A DNA stretch of 64,000 bases, from positions 1 to 64,000 of the forward strand of contig MSJI02000646.1 of the NCBI GenBank assembly GCA_001931905.2, read 5' to 3'. The position numbers and the translations under genes were made by a program. This DNA comes from Cladosporium sp. IMV 00045. Lineage: Eukaryota; Ascomycota; Dothideomycetes; Cladosporiales; Cladosporiaceae. Positions 11,656 through 22,208 of the stretch are shown here, piece after piece (position 1 is the first letter of the stretch; each line of letters begins with the position of its first letter). The notes under the pieces are model-generated. The model saw only the letters and a list, made by a program, of their open reading frames with translations. It was not told the DNA's origin and searched no databases.

Positions 11656-14600
11656 ATGTAAGGACACTCTGCACTCATACGCGATCGCCGTTTGATCACT
11701 GACAATGTCTCACAGGGCGCCGTTAGTGGATAACCCGCAGATTCAGTCTGCGTCCCTCCATAACCCTAAACATATCCTCCTCCACGACTACGTATGGCCT
11801 TTCCTTGGAATCTGGCCCGCCTTCTTCGCCGTATACCTTTCACAAGAGCGCTATGATCAGTACATCAACGGACAAGAATGGACGTTCGTCTTCAGCGGCT
11901 CCATCTTCACCCTTCAAAGTCTCATCTGGCTTACTACTTTCTGGAACGTCAACGTCAAGGCACTGTTCACTGCCGTGCGCGCCTACGATGTCAGAAGCGC
12001 CAGCTTGATCAAGGTCATCCCGGCGGCGAACGCCGGCGCTGCGGAAATCTGCGAAATCGAAAGGGATAACGTTGGCGGCAAGGAGCACTTGAGCTTCTTG
12101 TTCCAGAAGAGACGGTTTCTTTACGATGAGAAGACGGGCAGCTTTGCGCCTTTGGTCTTCGAGATGGACAAGGAGCCCAAGCCTCTGATTCGCGAATTCC
12201 AGCAGTCGAGAGGCGTGGGCAAGGACTCCGACGTCGAGCGCATCAGGCAGCACTACGGACCGAACATCTTCGACATCCCCGTGCCGACTTTCACCGAGCT
12301 CTTCAAGGAGCACGCCGTCGCGCCGTTCTTCGTTTTCCAGATTTTCTGTGTTGGACTGTGGATGCTGGATGAATACTGGTACTACTCGCTGTTCACCCTT
12401 TTCATGCTGGTGGTGTTCGAATCGACCGTTGTCTGGCAGCGTCAGCGCACTTTGAAAGAGTTCAGGGGCATGAGCATCAAGCCTTACGATATTTGGGTCT
12501 TCCGTGGGAACAAGTGGACCGAGACTGAGAGCGATGAGCTTCTCCCGGGTGATCTGGTCAGCGTCGGCCGCACCAAGGAAGACAGCGGTGTTGCTTGCGA
12601 TATGCTTCTGGTTGAAGGCAGTGCGATTGTCAACGAGGCCATGCTTTCCGGTGAGAGTACGCCTGTTCTGAAGGATTCCATCCAGCTTCGTCCTGCAGAT
12701 GCCCGTATTGAGCCGGAAGGTCTTGACAAGAACGCTTTCTTGTGGGGTGGTACCAAGGTTCTGCAGGTGCAACATGGAACTGCCTCTGAGGATGCCGCCG
12801 AGACGGTCCCTCAAGTCGCTTCTGGTGTGCCACCTGCGCCTGACAAGGGTGCTCTCGCTGTTGTGATCAAGACTGGTTTCGAAACCAACCAGGGCGGTCT
12901 CGTCCGCACCATGATCTATTCCACTGAACGTGTCAGCGCTAACAACGTTGAGGCTTTCCTCTTCATTCTCTTCCTCTGCGTCTTCGCCATCGCCGCTTCT
13001 TGGTACGTCTGGACCGAGGGTGTCCGCAACGATCGCAAGCGCTCGAAACTTCTTTTGGACTGCGTTCTCATTGTTACCTCTGTCGTTCCCCCTGAGCTGC
13101 CCATGGAGCTGAGTTTGGCTGTCAACACGAGTTTGGCTGCGCTTAGCAAGTACGCCATCTTCTGCACTGAGCCTTTCAGAATCCCCTTTGCTGGACGTGT
13201 GGACATCGCTTGCTTTGACAAGACCGGTACCCTCACTGGCGAGGATCTTGTTGTCGAGGGTATTGCGGGTCTTTCTCTTGGCCAAGCCGGTGCCGCGTCT
13301 GAGCCTGACGGTGCGCAGACTCAGCTGGTGCGTGTGAACCAAACGAACTTGAACACCACACTTACACTCGCCACCGCGCATGCGCTTGTCAAACTTGAGG
13401 AAGGCGATGTCGTTGGTGAGCCTATGGAGAAGACCACTCTCGAGGCTCTCGGATGGGTTTTGGGCAAACAAGACACTCTGTCCGCTAAGTCATATGCCAC
13501 TGCTACCAAGGGCCAAGGCCCCGCCGACATCGTTCAGATCAAACGCCGCTTCCAGTTCTCGTCTGCTCTCAAGCGTCAAAGCTCTGTCGCCACTGCTATC
13601 ACTACCGACCGCTCGACTGGAAAGAAGACCAAGGGTACCTTCGTTGGTACCAAGGGTGCTCCGGAAACTATCCGCAAGATGCTTGTTGATGTCCCGCCCA
13701 AGTACGAGGAGACCTTCAAGTACTTCAGCAGGAACGGCGCCCGTGTTTTGGCCCTCGCCTACAAGTACATTTCCACCCAGGACGAGATTGGCCAGAACCG
13801 CATCAACAACCTCAAGCGTGAGGAAGTTGAGTGCGACCTTCACTTTGCCGGTTTCCTTGTCTTGCAGTGCCCTCTGAAGGATGATGCTGTCAAGGCGGTT
13901 CGCATGCTTAACGAGAGCAGCCATCGTGTTGTTATGATCACCGGCGACAACCCTCTTACTGCCATTCACGTTGCTCGTCAGGTCGAGATTGTCGATCGCG
14001 ATTGCTTGATTCTGGACGCCCCTGAGTACGACGACAGTGGTGAGAACCTTGTCTGGAGAAGCATCGATGACAAAGTCAACATTCCCGTTGACCCTACGAA
14101 GGAGATTGACCCTCAAATTCTCAAGGAGAAGGACCTGTGTGTCACTGGCTTTGGCTTGGGTAAGTTTAAGGGCCAGACTGGTCTTACTCAGCTGCTCCGT
14201 CACACTTGGGTCTACGCTCGTGTCTCGCCCAAGCAGAAGGAAGAAATTCTCCTCGGTCTCAAGGAAGCTGGTTACACTACTCTCATGGCTGGTGACGGCA
14301 CCAACGATGTCGGTGCTCTGAAGCAGGCTCACATCGGTGTCGCTCTTCTCAACGGTACCAAGGAGGACATGGACAAGATCGCCAAGCACTTCCGTGAGAC
14401 CAAGATGAAGGAAATGTACGAGAAGCAGAAGAGCATGATGGAGCGCTTCAACCAGCCTCAACCCCCGGTTCCCAACCAGATCGCTCACTTGTACCCGCCT
14501 GGAGACAAGAACCCGCACTACGAGGCTGCCATGGAGCGTGAATCCAAGAACAAGGCCAATCTTGCTGCCTTGAAGGCTGCTCAAGAGCAGAACTCCACCA

Positions 14601-15685
14601 CTACCCTCACCAACGGTGAAGTCGCCAAGCCCGAACCTCCCAAGCCCGAGCTCACTCCTCAGGAGCAAAAGAAGCAGCAAGCCCAAAATGCCGCTAGCGC
14701 CATGGCCGAGAAGTGGTCGATGTCTATGATGGAGGAGCAGCTCAGCGAAGACGAGCCGCCCACCATCAAGCTCGGTGATGCATCTGTTGCTGCTCCGTTC
14801 ACGAGCAAGCTTGCCAACGTTGTTGCCATTCCGAACATTATCCGTCAAGGTCGCTGCACGCTTGTCGCTACTATCCAGATGTACAAGATTCTGGCGCTCA
14901 ACTGTCTGATTAGTGCGTACAGTCTGAGTGTGCTGTACTTGGACGGCATCAAATTCGGTGATGGACAGGTCACGATCAGTGGAATGCTCATGAGTGTGTG
15001 CTTCTTGAGCATTTCGCGCGCCAAGGTAAGCTAATAGACTACATTTGAACCATTGTATCATGAACTAACGATGCATTAGTCCGTCGAGCAGCTTTCCAAG
15101 GAACGCCCGCAAAACAACATCTGGAACTGGTACATCATCCCCTCTGTCCTCGGTCAATTCGCCGTCCACATCGCCACTCTCATCTACATCTCCAACTTCG
15201 TCCAGAAGTTCGAGCCCATGGAAGACCGCCGCACCATCGACCTCGAGCGCGAGTTCAAGCCCTCCCTCCTCAACAGCGCCATCTACCTCCTGCAGCTCAT
15301 CCAGCAAATCTCCACCTTCGCCATCAACTACCAAGGCCGTCCCTTCCGCGAGTCCATCCGGGAAAACAAGGGCATGTACTACGGCATCCTGATGGTCACC
15401 GGCGTCGCTTTCAGCTGCGCCACCGAATTCGTCCCGGAGATCAACGAGCAGCTCAGCCTCGTGCCTTTCAACACTGAGTTCAAGATCACCATGTGCGCTG
15501 TTATGATCCTGGATTACGTCGGTTGCTGGGTTGTCGAGAAGACCCTCAAGACCCTTTTCTCGGACTACAAGCCTAAGGACATCGCCGAGAGGCGTCCCGA
15601 TCAGCTTGCCGTGGAGAAGAGGCGTGCCGACGCCGCGGAGGCGAAGAGGATCAGGGAGATCGAGGAGAAGCTTGGGAAGGCTTGA
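11656..15685 (+). CDS. SPF1: P5A-type transmembrane helix dislocase ATPase of the ER (Spf1)
   Basis: Exons proposed: 11656-11657, 11716-15025, 15080-15685, giving 1305 residues. P5A ATPases extract mis-targeted tail-anchored and mitochondrial helices from the ER membrane. Visible marks are the N-terminal membrane hairpins (HDYVWPFLGIWPAFFAVYL), LSGEST in the actuator domain, the P5 membrane motif PPELPMELSLA, the phosphorylation site DKTGTLT (Asp about 502), KGAPE, MITGDNPLTA, GDGTNDVGALK, and C-terminal helices. The acidic/Gln/Pro-rich insert after GDGTND is usual in Spf1. An unspliced ATG at 11705 would read MSHRAPLVD. The split codon AT|G gives MAPLVD, and its intron (11658-11715) has a GTAAGG donor and a CTGAC branch. 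Long antisense frames inside this gene are composition shadows. Confidence 0.93.
11658..11715 (+). other. Predicted 58-base intron that splits the SPF1 start codon
   Basis: Donor GTAAGG directly follows AT of the CATCATG context at 11652-11658. A CTGAC branch lies at about 11699-11703 and the acceptor CACAG ends at 11715. Removal joins AT to G and creates ATG GCG CCG. The layout (length, branch-to-AG distance) is the same as in other introns here, for example MIA40. Confidence 0.7.
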
Positions 15686-15933
15686 GTGGACTTCTCGACG
15701 TGTCCTCTAGTTTGAGAGAAAAGTTGAGGAGGGTGGTAGATTTCCCTCCACTGTACAAATCAAGACTTTAGATTTAATTTTTGGCATATAGTGAATCGTG
15801 AAAGACGGCATCTGTACTGCCTCGCCTCACTTGACAGATTTCTTCGACTCTACCTCTCAATAATGAACTCAACACCCAGATGATCCAATCACAGTAAGCT
15901 AACAGCATCCCTCCAGCCCTCCTTCAGATATCC

Positions 15934-17421
15934 TCAAGACCTCACCCTCGACGCAACAATAGCAGCCAACAACCCCGCCGCCTCGGACGGAATTCTCGAC
16001 GACGCGTTATTCAACCCACCAGCGTCAGCGTCGGAAGGGAATGGCATGCTTTGCCCTTGGCCTTGCCCTCTACCACCGGGGCCACCGCTTCCATTCGTTT
16101 TCTTCTGAATCGCTTGTAAAAGCTCACTGGTCGATACGCCGCTTAGGCTGAAAGTTGAGTTTGGTTTGGGAGGGTTGGGGTTTCTGGGTGAAGGAGCGTT
16201 GGGTAGGCCGAGCGCGGAGTTAATGAGGTTTGGGTCATTGCCACTGCCACCGCCGCCGCTTGCGCCGCCGCCGCCGCGGTTGGCGAGGAGGAGTTTGGCG
16301 AGTTGTAATTCGAGGTTGCTGGTGTCGCCGTTGCCGCTGTCTATTCTTCTGCGGATGTCGCTGGGGTTGCTTGGGCTGTTGTTCCCGCCGCCGCCGCCTC
16401 CGCCGCCTCCGCCCCCACTGCCGTTTCTTTGGCTCGCTCCTGAATTGGAGCTGGGGCGGTTGCCGTTTCGTCCAGTGTTGGCAGTGTTGTTAAGCATGCC
16501 GTCGGCAGGCCCATTACTCGAGGGATCGCTTGCGTCAGCACCTTTCTGACTGTTACCGGACCTGGACTTGGCTGCATTCTTGCCTTTGTTCTTCGAGTAG
16601 ATCGAACTGCGACTCCAGCCACCTCTGCGATCATCTTTATTGGTTGATTTTGGTCGTTTCTTCGAAGCGGAGGATTCATCGCCACCATTGCCTCCATCAC
16701 CACCACCACCGCCTTGGCCATTTCTATCTTTTCCAGAACTGCCGAACCTTTTCTGACGCAGTCCGTTAGAACCCATAGAGCCACCGCTCTGTCCACCTTG
16801 GCTCTTGGGCCTTGAACCAGATTTCGCAGTGTCGCCTGACATGAGCGAACCTCCTTTCCCCCCAGGATCGACGAAACTGTCTCGTCTGCTATAGTCACTA
16901 AGAGCTCCGTCGCCATCTGGATCAAAGGGCACATAATCAAGCCTCTTCATGGCTCCGCCCGCTGAAAGACGTCGTTGCTGCATCCGCTTCGCGTTTTCTC
17001 GCTCGGCTTCATATTCGTACATGTCGTGCATATCGAGATGCTGGTTCATGACGTCTCGAGCTACGTACATGCCGCAGCCTTGACGACCGCATTGGATCCA
17101 GGGTTCATCGATTGGATATTTCTTGGTGATGATTCGTTTCTCTCGGATTGGGTATTCTTCCAACGGATGTGGCTTTAGGGGACGTCGTTCGATGGGGTAA
17201 TGTTTTGGTTCTGGAGCTGGAGGTGAGAGTCTGAACCGTTCGCCACGCTCTCTTGGCAAGGCGGGTGAGTTGCGTTTTGGCTGGCGTGGTTGGTAGTCTC
17301 TGGGCCTGTGAAGTGCTTGTCGTGTGGGGAGTGGTGAGTTGTATGCATGGCGCTCATCAATGTGCATTTGGACTTCATAGGCAGTGTTTCTGTAACCGCA
17401 AAAAGGGCATTCAGCGGCCAT
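15934..17421 (-). CDS. Zinc-finger protein with a long glycine/serine-rich disordered tail
   Basis: One exon of 495 residues from ATG 17421. Two zinc-finger-like units are visible. The first is C5-x2-C8-x11-H20-x4-H25 in MAAECPFCGYRNTAYEVQMH, which looks like the N-terminal finger of ZUFSP-type ubiquitin-chain-binding proteins. The second lies near 110-135 (IQCGRQGCGMYVARDV, then HLDMH). Between them is a proline- and charge-rich stretch (about 30-105). From about 190 on the protein is low complexity (Gly, Ser, Asn, Lys), with a run of about twelve glycines near 340. No protease or helicase domain follows, so it is not a complete ZUFSP protease. A nucleic-acid or ubiquitin-binding role is only a guess. 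Its antisense frames come from the Gly codon runs. Confidence 0.7.
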   Translation of the reverse strand: MAAECPFCGYRNTAYEVQMHIDERHAYNSPLPTRQALHRPRDYQPRQPKRNSPALPRERGERFRLSPPAPEPKHYPIERRPLKPHPLEEYPIREKRIITKKYPIDEPWIQCGRQGCGMYVARDVMNQHLDMHDMYEYEAERENAKRMQQRRLSAGGAMKRLDYVPFDPDGDGALSDYSRRDSFVDPGGKGGSLMSGDTAKSGSRPKSQGGQSGGSMGSNGLRQKRFGSSGKDRNGQGGGGGDGGNGGDESSASKKRPKSTNKDDRRGGWSRSSIYSKNKGKNAAKSRSGNSQKGADASDPSSNGPADGMLNNTANTGRNGNRPSSNSGASQRNGSGGGGGGGGGGGNNSPSNPSDIRRRIDSGNGDTSNLELQLAKLLLANRGGGGASGGGGSGNDPNLINSALGLPNAPSPRNPNPPKPNSTFSLSGVSTSELLQAIQKKTNGSGGPGGRGQGQGQSMPFPSDADAGGLNNASSRIPSEAAGLLAAIVASRVRS

Positions 17422-19965
17422 GATTGATCAACCGTCAGAATCGTAGAAATGTGTTAATGCTAAAGAATAGGAGAACGAGAAATCATTGGAAGAAGAAAGA
17501 TGGTTTTGCATATTGAAAAAACGCGGCCACAAATGCCGCCTTCTTATATCACTCTTCTAGTACGTTTTCTGGTGTACTTGATGCGTGCTGGCTGGCCTAA
17601 GGCATTTGAACGGGTATATCTAAGACACGCTGACGCACGGTTTCCGATCGAATAGGCGCGTCTCGAGGCGCGGCTCCTTTTACCGCCATTCCGAACCCAT
17701 GGCATTCCTTTGACCGTCCTTTATTCACATTAAGCTTCATCGGACGAACAGCCGTGTCTTGTTCTCCAGCTTTAGATCTGGATCTTGGTCCATCTGTTGA
17801 TCGTTGCGATATGCGATCACTCTACGCGCTGACGCCTGTCGACCAGATTTGACGTAGGTCTCGAGTCGGTCCATCCATCAACCCAACCGCACATGCTATC
17901 GTGAAGTCGAGTTAAGCACCTGATACTATTACGCATTTGCCTTCAGGTGAGAGCAAGAATCCGCATCTCTACCACTCCATCACGAGGCATGATACGGATG
18001 TCAAGCTGATCAATGACAGCGGCCCTTAGCAGAGCATCATTGATAAGCCCCAAGACGGTAAGGGTATCCATTGCAACACACCAGCTGTCCTCAGAGGAAA
18101 GCGTCATGTCGCAAATCTCTTCTCGAAGGTATCCTTGGCTGGTAGTCAACGCTAGTCCTTCCGAGATTGCGCTTGAGTAACTTTGGTATGGAACGAAACG
18201 GATAGAGCCGCGGTACGATTCGAACGCAATCTCAAAGTGCGATGGGATGGACATGTCGATTCCTCTGATGACAGAAGTGACCCCATGACACCCAAGTATC
18301 AACTACGACGCTGCTTGGCAGGACTCAGAATGAATGCTTCAAGACTGAAAGTCGGACCAGAAGAGGGTGGGTCGAGACTGATCACCCTAAGGTTAAAAAA
18401 AAAAAAACGATTTTCGAAGCATGCAAATACTGACGAACCGATAAAGGCAACAGAAATGTCCCATTGCTGGTATAAATCGAGCCGACTACAATCTCATCAG
18501 GCGTCCGGTCCCTTTATTCCGGATTGCGTTGATCCCCAGCCTTGAATCGGACGGATCGACGAGGTGAATCCCTTGATCCTCAATAACAGCGAACACAGCA
18601 GACCGGCCCTATGCCAAAACGGTTGATCAAACCTCTTGACGAACCATGGCTCGGCGTGACAGGTTTGTTGTGATCGTTGTTCCTCACGGGTCCTTCTGGC
18701 TATACGGCAAGACGTCTTCTACATTGCCAATGATTAGCCACCGCTATCTCATGCAGGGGAAAGAATTCCATACGTCAACAACTCGATACAAGCGGGCACC
18801 TGAGCTTTGAAATCCTGTTGAGGAGTACTCAAGCCCAGGCTCTTCATGCGAGCTAGGCTGGTAAAGTGATCATATATCGATCATTAAGGAGAAGTCATCA
18901 GGGAAGGCTCTACCACGCCTGCCCTGATAGCGGAGTCTTTGGTCTCCCCCGTTGTTTTCGCGAAGCCTTAGACCTGACACCCAACAACCTTTGATCCGAT
19001 TAAAGGCCCCTTGTTTGTCTGCGAGCACTCGCATCGTTACGTCAGAGCTGCCAAAGGGTTAAATGATCCCACAATATGGAACTCAAACCAGTGACAACCG
19101 TACGGAACGTCAGACTGAGTCCAGAGTTGCTTCACGCATCGAATCTGTTGAAGTTTTACTGCAGCCAAGGTATGACACTGCAGTGATGGTGTATGACCGC
19201 CGATGTGGTCTATCAAGCGAGCACACGCTGAGACTCCTGTACCATACGATGTACTCCGTCTAAGTCAAAAAGGCTGACTGTATGAGGGGACTTGGTGGAG
19301 CCAGCCAAGCGTTCGATTGGAGTTGGTGCGATTTTTCTCGTTCCATAATCTGACCACGTACTCATTCTCAGCCATCCCTGAGGTCTCAGCCCTCGGCATC
19401 TGTCCAGAAAGTCGCTAGCTTCACTGTCCTCCCGTCATCGTATCCTTGACGATGCCACTGTGTAATCGACGGCCTGAAAGTGTATTCCAGTCGACTCTTC
19501 GATCAATTGCGCTGTTGGAGGAATGTGAAGCGCGAAATGAGTGAGTGTCACCGGCATCCGTGGCTATTCTGAATTGTGACTGTCTTCTCGGATCGAGTCT
19601 CCGATGTTATTTGCATTCGGTAGCTCTGAGGACAATGCAAGCCTTCAATGGGCTGCAAGCCACTTCACCGCTTTTCCCTCGGATACAACGATGAGCATTC
19701 ACGCCAGCGATGTCATGGACGATCGTCATCCTGGATTTCTATCACTCCGGGTCTTCTACATCGTCTCTGCTCTGCCAAGGTGACATAAAGATTCACAAAT
19801 CACGGATACAATGACGTCTCGAGATATCCAATCGGTGAGTCGAATAAAATATTCAGAGATTGTTCATCAAAAGCTACACAGAAACTATGGAACCATTCTG
19901 CGTTGGTCTCGTTTTCGCGTTCGTCGAAGAATATTGCATCACCTTGGCCTATCTCGACAAGCCAC
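17422..19965. other. 2.5 kb gene-poor stretch
   Basis: Apart from the doubtful ORF at 17943-18254 no gene is seen. An A12-13 run lies near 18396. The base composition is not strongly AT-rich, so it is not obviously a RIP-degraded transposon. No terminal repeats, tRNA or rRNA were found. Confidence 0.45.
17943..18254 (-). CDS. Doubtful small ORF, 103 residues
   Basis: An ATG at 18254 opens a frame reading MSIPSHFEIAFESYRGSIRF and ending EMRILALT. The amino-acid make-up is ordinary for a folded protein rather than repeat-like, but no family is recognised and upstream sequence in the same frame breaks soon. It could be a small orphan gene, an exon of a longer decayed gene, or chance. Confidence 0.2.
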   Translation of the reverse strand: MSIPSHFEIAFESYRGSIRFVPYQSYSSAISEGLALTTSQGYLREEICDMTLSSEDSWCVAMDTLTVLGLINDALLRAAVIDQLDIRIMPRDGVVEMRILALT

Positions 19966-21678
19966 TCAATGCTTCAAAGGCTTAAGGCGCAACTTCAAGC
20001 CACTGTTGTTCCAAGCCCCATATGCCTTCTTAGTCGAAGCCCAGCTGTCATTAGGATCAACAAGCTCGAAGGAGAAGTTGTAAAGGATCTTTGCCATCAG
20101 CACCCTCATTTCCAGATATGCAATTCTGTGACCTATGTAAGCGACTTGAGAGCTGACTTCTTTCCAATTGTGACGTACGGCTTGCCAATACAGTTTCTTG
20201 GCCCAACGGAAAAAGGCTGACAGATGTCTCGACGGTCATTTGTAAACTCTTCTGGTGCATCGTCCAGCCATCTTTCCGGAAGAAATTCATCCGGACGGAA
20301 AAAGTTGTCTTCCAGTCGGTTGGCCGCCAACTGATAAACGCCGCATGATGCCTAATATATATCAGCCAAGGACTTAGTGAACTTTACAGAAGAACAAAAG
20401 CCTACGTCGTATGGCACATAGTGTCCGGCCACCTCCTGGCCTGCCTGGTTGGTGATATGTCGAGCAAGACCCGTCGGGCCCGGTGGGAACAAGCGCATTA
20501 CTTCCATAAGGAGCGCCAGCATATACTTGAGCTCGTTCACATTGGTACCATTGATCTCAGAATCACTCCGAAATGCACCATGGACTTCTTGCTGTGCGCG
20601 CTTCATCACCGCTGGGTTCTTACAAAGCAAATAACAACCGAAGATCATTGTAGTAGCAGTGGTGTCTGCTCCAGCGAAGCAAAGCGAGAGCGCGTTGACT
20701 TCCAGCTCCTTTTGTGTGAGCTCGTCATCTTTGTTTTGCAGCATGTAGTTGAAAAGATCCGCGCGGCCCGGAATGTAGCCTTTTTCTTTTCTTCTCTTAG
20801 TGAGGGCGGTTATTAAGGCGTCAATCTGGTGCATCTTTTCGAATGCACTCGTTGGAAGGACGAATCGCAGAGCCGTCCAGACTTTGTACCGTTCCAGCTG
20901 CCCCAAGATGGAGTTGAGGTCGATCATGTCGAAAAGGATTTGCACGAACAGGTGCGAAGTGGTGGTTTCGAGGCACTTGAAAGACTCGCCGAAAGCGAAC
21001 TCGCCCATTACGTCGAAAGTCTAGTGCACGCACAATAGTCAGCTATGATCAAATGTCTCTCACGCCGTCACTTACCGTCCACTCAAACCGGTGCGACACA
21101 TCCTGCACAGGATCCTTCTCAACAGCCTTTCTCATCTGTGTAATCAGCAAGGATCCATAGCTCTCAATCATGCTCGACAAGTCCTTCGTGGCAGCAGTCG
21201 TGAAACCCGGGGCGAGCAAGCGTCTCAACCTCGCATGCTGCACGTCTCCTCCGAAGACTATGTCTCCGACGTTCTCATCGTAGTTGTGCACAGGATATGA
21301 GTAGTGATCTTTGCGGTTCTGCACGCGACCTGGCTGGAGCCCATAGATGTCCGGCCAGGCTTGGGGGTTGGCGAAGGCGAGGTCGTTTGGGCCGATGCGA
21401 ACGACTTCGCCGTACTTTTGGTGAAGCGCAAGGACCTTATAGGGGAGACGACCGGCTGCGGCAGAGTAGGCTTTGGGAAATTGGAAGGCGGTCCATAGTC
21501 TTGGGCCTGGAAATTTGGAAAGAGGATGGAAGAAGATGTTGTAGATGGCGTACGTTGCGATGCTGGAGATCGCCTGCGACAATGATGATAAGACCTGTCA
21601 GTAGACGTCTGGAATGTTTATCAGTGAACAGTCAGGTCTTACCAGTCCGATCAGCCCGAGAACGAGATCGATTCCCAT
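19966..21678 (-). CDS. Cytochrome P450 monooxygenase
   Basis: Five exons on the minus strand (21678-21643, 21594-21076, 21020-20406, 20351-20179, 20125-19966) give 500 residues; introns are 48-55 bases with good GT/AG ends. Exon 1 encodes the start of a membrane anchor ([12 protein letters not shown]). Then come the Pro-rich hinge [14 protein letters not shown], the I-helix oxygen motif AGADTTATT, the K-helix ExxR ([13 protein letters not shown]), PDEFLPERW, and the heme loop [12 protein letters not shown], where the Cys ligates iron. All catalytic hallmarks are intact. It looks like the broad fungal class of ER P450s related to trichothecene hydroxylases and benzoate hydroxylases; the substrate cannot be told. 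No polyketide synthase or other backbone enzyme is nearby. The Jen-type permease starts upstream on the same strand. Confidence 0.9.
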
Positions 21679-22208
21679 ATCTCAAAGTTTTCTTCCTGCG
21701 GCACCTATGTGTTTTTCGTGATCGTAGAAGTGAAAGCTGACATTGTACAATCATATAGCTGTCAGCTGGTGGGGCTGAATCCTGCAGTGCACTCGCTTAG
21801 GCTTGTCAATACATAAGTGATTGGAGGACTTGGATCCCTGACAAAATGCCTACTAGTGCTGACGATGACATTTGTAGAAAATTGGATTGGTTGTTTGATT
21901 TCGTGTCTGTACAACTAGCTGCTTAGGGCTCGAGACAGATTAGCCAAATAACCAGGATAGCGATTCACTGTTCCATGAATATGTCAACAGGGAGATATAC
22001 CACACGCTATACCAGAAAAGGCATTCTTGATGATCTCAATGAATTTGCTTGGTCATTAGATACTTATAAAACGCTGTCATAGATTACTTCGTAGAAGCAT
22101 GAATTTGCTTGTCAAGACTGCGCACGAAAGTTCCTGCAGCAGGCATAGCTGACGCCCTCTCCAAGGCACATTCTGAGATCGTGATCCTCATCTCTGCGAT
22201 TAATTGCA
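21679..22208. other. Intergenic, P450 promoter and permease 3' region
   Basis: 530 AT-leaning bases with no recognised gene or repeat. Confidence 0.4.

Noticed and set aside
11840..15061. Two long minus-strand frames (543 and 523 codons) opposite SPF1
   Set aside because: They mirror a highly expressed-looking gene with G/C-ending codons, which keeps the opposite frame open. They contain no motif, and the plus strand has full P5A ATPase hallmarks.
17422..19965. Possible RIP-degraded transposon
   Set aside because: Base composition is not strongly AT-rich, no terminal repeats and no transposase or reverse-transcriptase remnants are visible.
20133..20330. P450 heme exon reading through to [14 protein letters not shown]
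   Set aside because: The frame after GKP loses the conserved helix. The 53-base intron (GTACGT to CACAG) restores [14 protein letters not shown].
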